Assembly (NCBI RefSeq): GCF_029626025.1
Contig: NZ_JARUBF010000001.1
Span: 3,720,001 to 3,784,000, forward strand
Direction of reading: 5' to 3'
Length of the DNA stretch: 64,000 bases
Origin: Solwaraspora sp. WMMD406
Lineage (GTDB): Bacteria > Actinomycetota > Actinomycetes > Mycobacteriales > Micromonosporaceae
Shown: positions 55,680 through 64,000 of the stretch, piece by piece
How the letters are laid out: each line of letters starts with the position of its first letter
Position numbering within the stretch: position 1 is the first letter of the stretch
Program-made: the position numbers and the translations under genes
The notes under the pieces: model-generated
The model's input: only the letters and a program-made list of their open reading frames with translations
Told to the model about the DNA's origin: nothing
Databases searched by the model: none

Positions 55680-57359
55680 TCAGCCTCCATCCGATGTGGG
55701 GTGTTCGTCGCCGTGGCTGTGGCCGTGGCCGTGGCCGTCACCGTCCGATCGGGTCGTCCCGGTGGCCGACACCGTGACCAACAGGCTCCGTCCGGCCAGG
55801 CTGCGGTGGGTGGCGGCCGCCACGTCGTGCAGCGCCTGCGAGGTGGCCCGCAGCGGATCCGTCGCGTCCGGTGCCGGGCCGGGGCCGGCGTCGACCACGA
55901 CGACCGCGGTGTGCGGATCGGGAAAGACCGCCTGAAACGAGTGGTGGTTCCAGGCGGGTCCGGTGTGGACCTCGCACCGGCGTCCGGTAGCGGCGGCGAA
56001 CGTGGCTGCCGACGGCAGGCGCTCGACCTGCCCGTACGCCACGACGTGCAGCCGGTGGATCCCGCCGCGGTCAGCCAGCCAGGCCGCCGCCAGTTGGGGC
56101 AGCGCCGCGCCGGTCGCCGCCGCGCCGAGCCCATCGGCGTCCCGGCGGCCGGTGTCGGCGGCCGGCTGCCCGGACGTCACGCCGAGCAGGCGCTTGTACG
56201 CGGTCACGTTGGTGTGTTCCACCGGCCGTAGTCCGGCCCGTAGCGCCAGGCAGGCGACGAACACCCCGGCGGTGTACATGGCGGACATCAGCCCGGCCAG
56301 TCCGACCGGATGTCGGTCGAGGTCGAGGACGACGTCCGCGTCGCCGGGGTCCGTCGCCTCGACGCGCGTCGGACCGGTCGCCACGTCCACCCACGGGCGG
56401 AACGTCGTCGACTTGCCGCACAGCACCTGGCGGCCGAGTTGCGTGAGCCACCGCCGCAGCCCGTCGCCGGCCCAGCGTGGTGGCACCAGCAAGATCCGGA
56501 CCGTACCGGTGACCGGTGCCCGGACGGCGAGCGCCGCCGCCCGGGCACCGAGACTCCGGTGGTCGCGCAGCAGGTCGCCGTACGCCGCCGGCAGCTGGTC
56601 CGGTGCGGTCAACGCGGCCGGGACCAGGAAGCCGGTGGACAGCGGAGCTCCGAGCATCGCGACATGCTCGGGGTCGCCGCCCGGTGCCAGTGGGAAGGCT
56701 CCCGGCCCGGCCCGGTCCCGCAACCAGACCACCGGCCGGTCCGTCCGGCCGGTCAGCGCGGGTGTCACCCGCGCCAGGTGGCTGGTCTCCAGTGTGCCGC
56801 CGGACGCCGAGATGGCCAGGTACGCCGACGGGGCGTGGTCGGATCGGTGGCCCACGGCGGCGCGGATGGCCTGCGGACGCAGGTCGTCGAGCACCCGTAG
56901 GTCCCGTTGGCGGGTGGGCAACTCGGCGACGGCCTGTGCCGCGAAGCTCCACCCGCCGGTGCCGAGCACCAGCACGCCGCCGGGCCACGGTCCGGCGTGG
57001 TCCGCGCGGCCCGTCAGGCCCGCGCGCACCGCCGCCACCGTACGGGCGACCTCCGGCCAGGCCGCCGGGGTGACCCAGCCGAGCCGGGGTACGCCGTCGA
57101 GCACGCACCGTTCGGTGATCAGCCGGGCAGCGGCGACGCGTCGGTCCGGGGCGACACGTCGATCCGCCACGCTCTCGCGTCCGGTCGAGGTGTCCGGGCC
57201 GGCCGTCGGCGCCGTTGCCGCCGCTCGCCGCACCGCTGACCACAGCTCGCCGGCGGACAGCTCCGCCAACGCCGCCGACTCGGTGGGCGGCGCGGCGGTG
57301 CCGGCGGGCCGCCGCCCGGTGGTCGTCCGCTCGATGGTCGTCCGTTCGACGGTCGTCAC
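55680..57359 (-). CDS. Phosphoglucose-isomerase-like SIS protein
   Basis: 559 aa, GTG start overlapping the previous gene. The sugar-isomerase fold is visible as VLVLGTGGWSFAAQAV (residues 132-138 form the phosphate loop) and SASGGTLETSHLA (184-192), matching the SIS motif of glucose-6-phosphate isomerase; EHTNVTAYKRLLG and GPAWNHHSFQAVF follow. Overall identity to normal PGI seems low, and the C-terminus ends with a His/Gly tail (HGHGHSHGDE). It could isomerise the sugar phosphate fed to the cyclase, or have been recruited to another step. Coupled to both neighbours. Confidence 0.78.
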   Translation of the reverse strand: MTTVERTTIERTTTGRRPAGTAAPPTESAALAELSAGELWSAVRRAAATAPTAGPDTSTGRESVADRRVAPDRRVAAARLITERCVLDGVPRLGWVTPAAWPEVARTVAAVRAGLTGRADHAGPWPGGVLVLGTGGWSFAAQAVAELPTRQRDLRVLDDLRPQAIRAAVGHRSDHAPSAYLAISASGGTLETSHLARVTPALTGRTDRPVVWLRDRAGPGAFPLAPGGDPEHVAMLGAPLSTGFLVPAALTAPDQLPAAYGDLLRDHRSLGARAAALAVRAPVTGTVRILLVPPRWAGDGLRRWLTQLGRQVLCGKSTTFRPWVDVATGPTRVEATDPGDADVVLDLDRHPVGLAGLMSAMYTAGVFVACLALRAGLRPVEHTNVTAYKRLLGVTSGQPAADTGRRDADGLGAAATGAALPQLAAAWLADRGGIHRLHVVAYGQVERLPSAATFAAATGRRCEVHTGPAWNHHSFQAVFPDPHTAVVVVDAGPGPAPDATDPLRATSQALHDVAAATHRSLAGRSLLVTVSATGTTRSDGDGHGHGHSHGDEHPTSDGG

Positions 57360-59521
57360 CGGGCACCGTCCCAGGCCGGGAGATCGCCAGCGGTCATCCG
57401 TCGCACGGAGTGGCCCCGCTCACTCAGGTCCACCACGACCCGCAACGCCGGCTCGCCCCCGAGTCGTCCGGTGACGGTCAGCTCGTCGAGCACCGCTGGC
57501 GCGGCGTCCAACGACACCACGTGGCTGATCAGCGGGGCGAGATCCAGCGTTCCGCCGGCGTCGGTGAAGCTCGCCTGGATCGCGGCCTGGAAGTCGTCCC
57601 GGTCGGCGCCGCGTGACCCGACGAGGACCGCCTCGCCGCCGCCCGGGAGCCGGACCGGCTGCCGCACTCCACGGCTGCGGATCGGTTGCGCCGGCAGACC
57701 CTGACCGTCCGGGGTCCGGATCACCGCCCCGGGCAGGAACCCGCCGTACAGGTGGACCGAGGCGCCGGGAGCGAGACACGGCCACAGGGTGGCGAGTGTG
57801 CGCGGGCCGGTGTCCCCGCCGGTCGTCATGATCACCGCGTCGGCGCCGGCGCCGCCGGTGCGTGCCGTGACCCAGCCGGCGAGCCGGTCGTCCAGCGTGG
57901 CGCAGTCGACCGCGTCGATCACGCCGCGATCGATGGCAGTGACCAGTCGGCCGGATCCCCGGTTGGCCAGCAGCACCTGGTCGGCGCCCCACCGCCGGGC
58001 CAGTAGCACGTGCAGCAGGCCCGACACACCGGCCCCGATGACCAGGACCCGTCGACCCTTCCACTGGTCGTGCTCACCGGCGAGGCGCATCGACCGCACC
58101 GTGCAGGCCAGTGGCTCCACCAGCACGCCGGCCGCCGTCGGTGCCGTCGGCAGCTCGATCAGCTGCCCCCGGGCGGCGAAGTGGCTGTCCCAGACCGCCA
58201 CCTGCCGGAACACTCCCGGCAGGTTGTGGCCGAGCTTGTCGTGCTCGTCGTACGGATGGTTCGGATTGACGGTGAACACCGAGCCGACCGCCGGATCGGT
58301 GACGTCCGCGCCGACCTCGACGATCCGGCCCACGCACTCGTGGCCGAGCACGCCCGGCTCACATCCGCGCTCGCCGCGCAGGATCTGCAGGTCGGTGCCG
58401 CAGATGCCGGCGTACGAGATCTCGGCGACGAATTGTTCGCGCCCACACCGGGGTCGGTCGTAGCCGCGCAGCGACACGCCGCTCGCCCCGATCGGTTTGT
58501 GCAGTTCGCGGGCCCGGTCACCGAGGCAGTCGAGGAACCGGCCCATGCCGATCAGGCTGTCGTCGTCGTCGAGCGAGGGTGAGACCAGCGCTTCGACGTC
58601 GCTGGCGGTCCAGCCGGTGAACCAGCCGCCGGTGGGCAGCAACTCCCGCAGGTGGGACCGCAGCGCGGCGAACCACGGCTCGCCGACTCCCCGGGCGAAC
58701 CCGCCCATGACGACGACCTGCCGCAGGCCCAGCTGCGCCGACAGCTGCAGCAGGTAGAGCGCCAGCGGCCGGGTGGCGGTGGCCAGCACCGCGGTGGTGA
58801 ACGCGTCGCCGTCGTTGGCGGCGGTGGCGATCGCCTCGGCCGTGATCCGCTCGGGATCCCCGGCGGTGATGGTGGCGAGCGTGGACGCCCGCCATCCGGT
58901 CGGGTCGGCGGTGGCCTGCCGTACCGTGGCGCGGACCGTGGCGGGTCCGCCGACGTACGAGCAGAGGTCGCCGGTGTTGCCGCACTCGCACCACGGCAGC
59001 TGCGCCGCTGGTGGCCCCGAACTGACCGGGACGTGTCCGACCTCGCCGCCCAGCCCGTCGGCGTCCTGCACCAGCTTCGACTCGATCGGCAACGCGTCGT
59101 CGAACACCTTGACGGCGACGCCGGTGCTGATCGTGACCAACGCGAACCGGCCCAACCGCCGGTACCGCCACGCCGCCGCCGCGATGTCGTTGGCGATCTC
59201 GATGGTGGCCCAGTCGAGCCGCTGACGCAGCGCGGCGGCCAGGTCGAATCCGGTGCTGGGTTCGTGCCAGAGCATGCTGGCGTTGCGGACGACGCCACCG
59301 GAGTCCACGGTGGCGCCGATCGCCACGCCGACGCGACGCAGCCGGTCGGGGTGGCTGGCCCGCAGCCGGTCGACCTCGGTGGCGATCCGGTCGAGGTGCC
59401 GGTCCCGCGCACCCAGTTTCGGGGTGGGGAAGCGCACCGTGCCGGGCAGCAGCGCACCGTCGCGGTGGACGCCGATCCGGGTGGTCGTTCCTCCGATGTC
59501 GACCACGATGCTGGCGGTCAT
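57356..59521 (-). CDS. ROK-family kinase fused to zinc-dependent MDR dehydrogenase
   Basis: 721 aa. Residues 1-335 are a ROK sugar kinase: DIGGTTTR (8-15), catalytic Asp112 in ANDIAAAA, and the zinc site with His163, Cys178, Cys180 and Cys187. Residues 345-721 are a medium-chain dehydrogenase: Cys374 in AGICGTD, GHECVG (393-398), cofactor motif GAGVSG (496-501); the structural-zinc cysteines are missing. In acarbose- and validamycin-type pathways the cyclitol is phosphorylated by a ROK kinase and oxidised by a dehydrogenase; here both are in one chain. Overlaps the cyclase and PGI-like genes by four bases on each side. Confidence 0.9.
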   Translation of the reverse strand: MTASIVVDIGGTTTRIGVHRDGALLPGTVRFPTPKLGARDRHLDRIATEVDRLRASHPDRLRRVGVAIGATVDSGGVVRNASMLWHEPSTGFDLAAALRQRLDWATIEIANDIAAAAWRYRRLGRFALVTISTGVAVKVFDDALPIESKLVQDADGLGGEVGHVPVSSGPPAAQLPWCECGNTGDLCSYVGGPATVRATVRQATADPTGWRASTLATITAGDPERITAEAIATAANDGDAFTTAVLATATRPLALYLLQLSAQLGLRQVVVMGGFARGVGEPWFAALRSHLRELLPTGGWFTGWTASDVEALVSPSLDDDDSLIGMGRFLDCLGDRARELHKPIGASGVSLRGYDRPRCGREQFVAEISYAGICGTDLQILRGERGCEPGVLGHECVGRIVEVGADVTDPAVGSVFTVNPNHPYDEHDKLGHNLPGVFRQVAVWDSHFAARGQLIELPTAPTAAGVLVEPLACTVRSMRLAGEHDQWKGRRVLVIGAGVSGLLHVLLARRWGADQVLLANRGSGRLVTAIDRGVIDAVDCATLDDRLAGWVTARTGGAGADAVIMTTGGDTGPRTLATLWPCLAPGASVHLYGGFLPGAVIRTPDGQGLPAQPIRSRGVRQPVRLPGGGEAVLVGSRGADRDDFQAAIQASFTDAGGTLDLAPLISHVVSLDAAPAVLDELTVTGRLGGEPALRVVVDLSERGHSVRRMTAGDLPAWDGAR

Positions 59522-61842
59522 CGCACACCTCCCACGGTACGGACCCGGTCACGCAGCTCGGCGCAGACCGTGCGCAGCAGATCGACCGGCACGTCGTCGA
59601 GCGAGTCGATGAACTCGCCGACGCCGATCGCGCTGGGGACGACCAGATGCAGCTTGCCGCCCTTGTGGGGCACGACGTCGTCGCGCAGCTTGCGCCAGAG
59701 CAGGTCCGGGTCGCACGCGTCGTCGTGGATGGGTAGTCCGGCGGCCTGGAGCAGATCGAGCAGTCGGTCCAGATCCGACCAGGACAGCTGGCCCAGGTGG
59801 GCGGCGATGGCCGACGACAGGGCCATGCCGATGGCGACGGCCTCGCCGTGCCGCAGCCGGAACCGGGTCACCGCCTCGAGCATGTGTCCGAACTCGTGGC
59901 CGAAGTCCGGCAACCGGCGTAGCTCCTCCTCGAAGGGGTTGGCTTCGAGTTGCCGCAGCATGGTGGAGATCGAGCCGTCGAGCACCGCCCGTACCTGCGG
60001 GGTGTGCACCCCGGCGGCCAGGTCGCCGTGGTGCTGCTCGATAAGCTCGAACAGCGACTTGTCGCAGACGACGCTGATCTTGATCGCCTCGGCGAGGCCG
60101 CACCGCAGTTCCGCCGCGCTCAGGGTGCGCAGGAACTCGGTGTCGCAGACGCAGGCCAGCGGTGGGTGGTAGGCGCCGAGCAGGTTCTTGTGGCCCCTGA
60201 CGTTGACGCCGACCTTGAGCCCGATCCCGGCGTCGATCATCCCGACCAGCGTGGTCGGGATCCGGACGTACGGGGTGTCGCCGTGGTACAGGTAGGCGGC
60301 GTATCCGACGATGTCCAGCACGGTGCCACCGCCGACGACGAGGATCCGGTCGTCGCCGCCGAGGCCCAGACCTTGTGCGGCGTGCAGCACCCGGCCGACC
60401 TGATCGAGGGTCTTGGCCCGGTCCGTGGCGCGGACCGGCACGATCGTGAACCGGGACAGGTAGCCGTGCGCTTGGTAGCGGGCCAGCAACCGGTGCACGG
60501 TCGCCAGCTGACGCGGGGTGTACGGGTCGACCGCGACCAGCGCTTGTCCGCCCGGTGGCAGCAGATCGGCCAGTGCCCAGCTCTCCGGGTCCATCAGCCG
60601 GTCGGCGAAGCGGACCGGGAAGCTGGCCGGTACCTGTATCTGCGAACTCGCCCGGGTCACCCGCCCCGACCGCGGCTCGCTGCGCAGCGGGTGCCGCTGT
60701 GCGCGCGACCTCCTTCTGGCCCAGCCGCTGTCGGGCACCGCTGGCAGCCCGGCCAACGTGGTCGTCAGCAGGGTCCGTTCCACGGCGACGAGCTCACCTC
60801 CGTCACCGTCGGTGGGCAGCGGCACCGCCACCGTGCCGCCGGCCACCGCGTTGCGGCTCGCCGACCAGCGCAGCACCGCCGCGCTGTCCGGCAGGGCGGT
60901 CAGTACGTCGCCGGCGATCTCCGGGTGCAGGGCGGTGGCCGTCCCGGTCAACCGCCGCAGCGCATCGGTGCCCAGCACCCCGATTCGGTGCGCGACCCGC
61001 GCGGCGAGCAGGATCGACCAGATCCGGCGCAGGTGCGCCGGTACGGCCGCCGGAGCCAGCGCGAGCCAGTCGGACCCGAGCCGCCACATGGCCTGTCCGG
61101 GTCCGATCCGGTCGACCAGGCGGACGACCGCGGCGAGAGCCTCGGCGCGGGCCTGGTCACTGGCGACGCCGTGCTGCGCCATCCGGTCCAGCACCTGGCC
61201 GTCGAGCGTGCCGAGGAGCAGCGTGGTGGCGTTGTCGGCGGCCCGAGCCGGGACGTCCGTCGGGCGGTGGGCGAGAACGGCGCGTTCGTCGACGATGACG
61301 TGGCTGGCCCGCTGCAGGGCGCTCACCGGTGCGTCGCTGAGCCCGACGCGGACGCCGTGGCCGACGGCCGCGACCGTGGCGGCGAGGTCGTGGTGGACCC
61401 GCAGGGCCGGCGTCCACCGGCGGTACGAGGCGGCGGCGACCGCGACGATCTCGCCGATGCGCGCACCGCCGACGGCCAGGAAGACGTCCCGGCGGCCCAA
61501 CTGCGCCCGGGTCGCCGCCTCGACGACGTCGTCGCAGGCACCGAGTCCTTCGGCGTCCTGGTCGGTCGCTTCGACCAGCAGGTAGTCGTCGAGCCGGCCG
61601 GCCGCGCGGGCGGCCTGGAGATAGTCGGTCAACTGCCGGGCCCGCGTCCCGGCCATCGGATCCAGGACCACGACGAGCCGCCGGGCGGGGCCCCACGCCG
61701 CCGCGAGCACGTCGTCGCCGGGGGCGAACAGGTCCGGTGCCACGTCCAGCCGGAACGACGCCGTGACCTGGGTCCGCAGACACATCAGTTGGTCGTCGAC
61801 GGCGGGGGTCGGTGTGTGGTGGGCCGATCTGATCGGGGTCAT
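59518..61842 (-). CDS. Tandem sedoheptulose-7-phosphate cyclase, first half degenerate
   Basis: 774 aa from ATG 61842, behind GGAGG. The second half (about 400-774) is a complete dehydroquinate-synthase-like cyclase: GGGTVLD (504-510), TPYVRIPTTLVGMIDAGIGLK, KNLLGAYHPP, metal ligands Glu585, His649/His653 and His665. The pattern is that of 2-epi-5-epi-valiolone-type synthases, which use sedoheptulose 7-phosphate and NAD. The first half (about 20-370) follows the same plan (LVVVLDPMAGTRARQ, VFLAVGGARIGEIVAVAA, a closing PLPTDGDGGELVAVERTLL) but lacks the metal site and glycine loop. Product assignment within the family is inference. Confidence 0.88.
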   Translation of the reverse strand: MTPIRSAHHTPTPAVDDQLMCLRTQVTASFRLDVAPDLFAPGDDVLAAAWGPARRLVVVLDPMAGTRARQLTDYLQAARAAGRLDDYLLVEATDQDAEGLGACDDVVEAATRAQLGRRDVFLAVGGARIGEIVAVAAASYRRWTPALRVHHDLAATVAAVGHGVRVGLSDAPVSALQRASHVIVDERAVLAHRPTDVPARAADNATTLLLGTLDGQVLDRMAQHGVASDQARAEALAAVVRLVDRIGPGQAMWRLGSDWLALAPAAVPAHLRRIWSILLAARVAHRIGVLGTDALRRLTGTATALHPEIAGDVLTALPDSAAVLRWSASRNAVAGGTVAVPLPTDGDGGELVAVERTLLTTTLAGLPAVPDSGWARRRSRAQRHPLRSEPRSGRVTRASSQIQVPASFPVRFADRLMDPESWALADLLPPGGQALVAVDPYTPRQLATVHRLLARYQAHGYLSRFTIVPVRATDRAKTLDQVGRVLHAAQGLGLGGDDRILVVGGGTVLDIVGYAAYLYHGDTPYVRIPTTLVGMIDAGIGLKVGVNVRGHKNLLGAYHPPLACVCDTEFLRTLSAAELRCGLAEAIKISVVCDKSLFELIEQHHGDLAAGVHTPQVRAVLDGSISTMLRQLEANPFEEELRRLPDFGHEFGHMLEAVTRFRLRHGEAVAIGMALSSAIAAHLGQLSWSDLDRLLDLLQAAGLPIHDDACDPDLLWRKLRDDVVPHKGGKLHLVVPSAIGVGEFIDSLDDVPVDLLRTVCAELRDRVRTVGGVR

Positions 61843-61901
61843 CCCGTCACCTCCGTGATCTGGCGCTCGCCGGGCCGAGAACCGGCAGCGGCCCGGCCGG
61901 G

Positions 61902-63374
61902 TCAGGCATCGGCCGGCCCGGACGTGGCGTCGTCGACCGACTTCGTCAGCAGCTCGATCAGCGGCGTGCGGGGCAGGCAGTTCTCCAGCCGGAAGGACCG
62001 CATCATCTCGTCGATGTCGCTCTCGGTCATGCCCCGGAACAGTTCGCCGAACTCCGGAAGCATGGCCTGGGAGAACAGGGTGTGCGGGATGAGCCGGTTG
62101 ATCTGGAAGTCGGCCCCCCACGGGAACGGGCACCAGTCGGGGAATTCGCGCGCGATGACAGCCCGTACCGGTTCCAGCACGTCGGCGATCCGGGCGAGGT
62201 CGCCGCCCCACAGGTCGACGGCGAGTCGGGCTTTCTTCTCCACCACCGGTCGGATCCGACGCATCCAGAGGCTGTCGGCGGCCACGGTCAACGGCGACAC
62301 CACGCCGATGTCCTTGTACCCCCAGTACACCCAGCTGGCCTGGTGCTTGTCGTAGATGTCGAGCTGGTCGGCCAGCAGATTGAGTCGCATCTGGTCCAGT
62401 TCGGCCTCGCCGGTGAACACCGCGTTGAATTCGCCGACGACGATCGGCGTACCGGTCTGCTGCATGTAGTCCACCCGGTCGAGGAAGCCACCTTCGACCG
62501 CCGCCTTGTCCCAGAACTGCACCGGCGGCTCGGCCGTGGCGCCGCTGCCTTCTTCCGGCGCGACGACGTGCATCAGCTCGAACGATCCCGGGTAGCGGCT
62601 ACCGGGCATGAATCCGGGCGGCGGGTAGTCGTGCGGCGAGTAGATGACGTTGGGCATCGGCTCGCCGAAGAAGTGGAAGTCCATCGCGTACCGGTTGCCG
62701 TCGAGGAAGATGATGTGCTTGTCGTCGACCTCGCGAATGGTTTCGACGAGCCGCCGGTATACCGGGCCGACCCGCTTGGCGGTGGGGTCGGCCGGCTCGT
62801 TGAGCGGGTTGTAGCCGATGACCCAGGGCTCGTCGCGGTAGTGCGTGGCGATGGCCCGCCACAGGTTGGCCACCCGGTCCTGGAAGTGCGGGTGCCGCCA
62901 GAAGTGGGCGACGTGGGTGGGGTTGTCGGAGTGCCAGTCTTGGTTCTGGTAGCCGGGCACCGCGTGCAGGTCCAGCATGGTACGGATGCCGTGTCGCGCA
63001 CACAGCGCGATGACCCGGTCCAGGTGACGGAAACCGTCCGGCTTGATCTCGAATGGCCGGTCGTCGCTTTCCAGGAACTTGTAGTGGAACGGTATCCGGA
63101 CCAGATTGATGCCCAGTGACGCGAGGTAGGCGGCGTCGGCTTCGGAGAAGAAGTTCTCGATGAACCGCTCGTAGAAGTATGTGGTGAGGTCCGGCCCGAG
63201 CACATGGCGGATCGCGGTTTCCTGGCCTTCCTCGTGGCCGGGGAAACCGGTGATCCAGTTCTCCATCAGCAGCCATCCGGCGAGCCCGATTCCACGGAGT
63301 ACGACCGGGTCGCCGTTGTCGTCGACGATGTGCGAGCCACTCACCTTCAGGAACGGCGTGTGCTTCGTTGACAT
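61902..63374 (-). CDS. GH5-family glycoside hydrolase, no signal peptide
   Basis: 490 aa; ATG with AGGAGG upstream. TIM-barrel cellulase-type enzyme: GIGLAGWLLMENW, LGINLVRIPFHYKF, acid/base Glu193 in YNPLNEP and nucleophile Glu315 in VVGEFNAVF. It has no secretion signal or carbohydrate-binding module, so it acts inside the cell. First gene of the ten-gene operon, 59 bases before the cyclase. It may release sugar or process the glycosylated product. Confidence 0.9.
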   Translation of the reverse strand: MSTKHTPFLKVSGSHIVDDNGDPVVLRGIGLAGWLLMENWITGFPGHEEGQETAIRHVLGPDLTTYFYERFIENFFSEADAAYLASLGINLVRIPFHYKFLESDDRPFEIKPDGFRHLDRVIALCARHGIRTMLDLHAVPGYQNQDWHSDNPTHVAHFWRHPHFQDRVANLWRAIATHYRDEPWVIGYNPLNEPADPTAKRVGPVYRRLVETIREVDDKHIIFLDGNRYAMDFHFFGEPMPNVIYSPHDYPPPGFMPGSRYPGSFELMHVVAPEEGSGATAEPPVQFWDKAAVEGGFLDRVDYMQQTGTPIVVGEFNAVFTGEAELDQMRLNLLADQLDIYDKHQASWVYWGYKDIGVVSPLTVAADSLWMRRIRPVVEKKARLAVDLWGGDLARIADVLEPVRAVIAREFPDWCPFPWGADFQINRLIPHTLFSQAMLPEFGELFRGMTESDIDEMMRSFRLENCLPRTPLIELLTKSVDDATSGPADA

Positions 63375-63405
63375 TTCCCGACACCTCCTGCTGTCCCGTC
63401 TGTTC

Positions 63406-63423
63406 GCGAACGATCTCGTTCGC
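63406..63423. promoter_or_regulatory. Inverted repeat upstream of the cyclitol operon
   Basis: GCGAACGA (63406-63413) and TCGTTCGC (63416-63423), perfect arms with a TC spacer, 32 bases before the GH5 start. Candidate operator. Confidence 0.55.
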
Positions 63424-63496
63424 TGCCGAGGACGTTAGGAGTGGCCGTGGCGCCGGCCAAGGTAGCGATCGGGTGGGCGGCATAGGTGTAGACCAA

Positions 63497-63517
63497 GGTC
63501 GTACGACCCGTACGACC
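63497..63517. promoter_or_regulatory. Second inverted repeat in the divergent gap
   Basis: GGTCGTAC (63497-63504) and GTACGACC (63510-63517) around GACCC. Lies roughly midway between the operon and the UbiA-like gene; candidate site for a repressor acting on either side. Confidence 0.5.
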
Positions 63518-63643
63518 ATCGACCGCAGGCGATGCGCAGGTCAGGCGACGCGCCGGCGGTCGGCGTTGCCAGACGATCGTCGGTGCCGGGCGTGATCGGT
63601 GCGACGAGCCGGTCGACGGCGGCGGGTCGGCGAGGAGGCGACG

Positions 63644-64000
63644 ATGAGTATCGATGCTGCTCTGGTGACTACGGCGGCGGTGCGACTGACTACGGTGGCG
63701 GTGCGACTACGCCCCAGGACGGTGGCCCTCGCCTGGTCGGAGTCCCGCCCGCTGGTGCAGGCCATGTTCCAGCTGCGGTTCATGGTCGCGGCCGTGCTCG
63801 CGGTCGCCGCCAGCGGGCTCAGCGTCCACCCGGCGCGGCTGGCGGCGGCGGCGGTGGCCTGGCTCTGTGCGACGTGGCACGTGTACCTCCTGAACGGCGT
63901 CAGTGATCGGGTCGCGGATCAGGCGAACGCCTCGCGCCGACCGGTCGCGTGTGGTCGGTTGCCCAGCGGCCACGCGACCGCGCTGCTGTCGATTCTCGCC
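63644..64000 (+). CDS. UbiA-like prenyltransferase, N-terminal part
   Basis: 119 codons to the window edge, no stop. ATG 63644 follows GGAGG. After a short N-terminal tandem duplication (TTAAVRL/TTVAVRL) come hydrophobic helices and the signature NGVSDRVADQANASRRPVA, the N-x3-D-x3-D-type metal and pyrophosphate motif of UbiA enzymes, with RP and G following as usual. It transfers or cyclises a prenyl chain in the membrane. Divergent from the GH5 operon. Confidence 0.75.
   Translation, partial: MSIDAALVTTAAVRLTTVAVRLRPRTVALAWSESRPLVQAMFQLRFMVAAVLAVAASGLSVHPARLAAAAVAWLCATWHVYLLNGVSDRVADQANASRRPVACGRLPSGHATALLSILA

Overview
The window is a high-GC actinobacterial chromosome segment. IdeR/DmdR-type iron boxes, a desferrioxamine operon, XRE-DUF5753 regulators with a DUF397 partner, GTG/TTG starts and four-base gene overlaps all fit a Micromonosporaceae-like or related filamentous actinomycete; the genus is inference. 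Nearly every base is coding, and I saw no rRNA, tRNA or CRISPR array.

Layout. 1-5116: a truncated propeller-like protein, an esterase lipoprotein, a DrrAB-type ABC exporter and an amidohydrolase. 5371-8526: a lone cytochrome oxidase subunit I with a long tail, and a CDP-alcohol phosphatidyltransferase. 8510-20264: an iron-controlled siderophore region. desA-desB-desC-desD on the minus strand is followed by a penicillin-acylase/acetyltransferase fusion and an FkbM methyltransferase; a divergent siderophore-interacting reductase and a siderophore MFS carrier share the iron box at 17555-17573. A second iron box precedes a GNAT gene. 20251-28268: a GT87 membrane glycosyltransferase, an FAD monooxygenase, then an unusual pair (FGGY kinase plus an aldolase-aminotransferase fusion) facing a PucR-type regulator across a palindromic operator. 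28309-31740: an OmpR/histidine kinase pair and an XRE-DUF397 pair.

31741-44111 is the accessory zone. An IS5-family element with a frameshifted transposase sits just upstream of a very large Rhs/YD-repeat toxin gene. That gene is split by about 3.8 kb carrying two IS110-family transposases and a methyltransferase. The downstream half still ends in a Hint domain, an ADP-ribosyltransferase-like toxin tip and a relatively AT-rich candidate immunity gene. 44154-49815 holds regulators, a NUDIX hydrolase, a DJ-1/PfpI protein, a choice-of-anchor B protein and a His-containing membrane-anchored protein.

49947-63374 looks like one minus-strand operon of ten genes and is the most interesting region: a GH5 hydrolase, a double-length sedoheptulose-7-phosphate cyclase whose first half is degenerate, a ROK-kinase/zinc-dehydrogenase fusion, a phosphoglucose-isomerase-like protein, a HAD phosphatase, an ABC exporter, a glycosyltransferase, a Gfo/Idh/MocA oxidoreductase and a TIM-barrel isomerase. 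This is the logic of a C7-cyclitol (valienol/acarbose-type) pathway in an arrangement I do not recognise. A partial UbiA-like gene leaves the right edge on the opposite strand.
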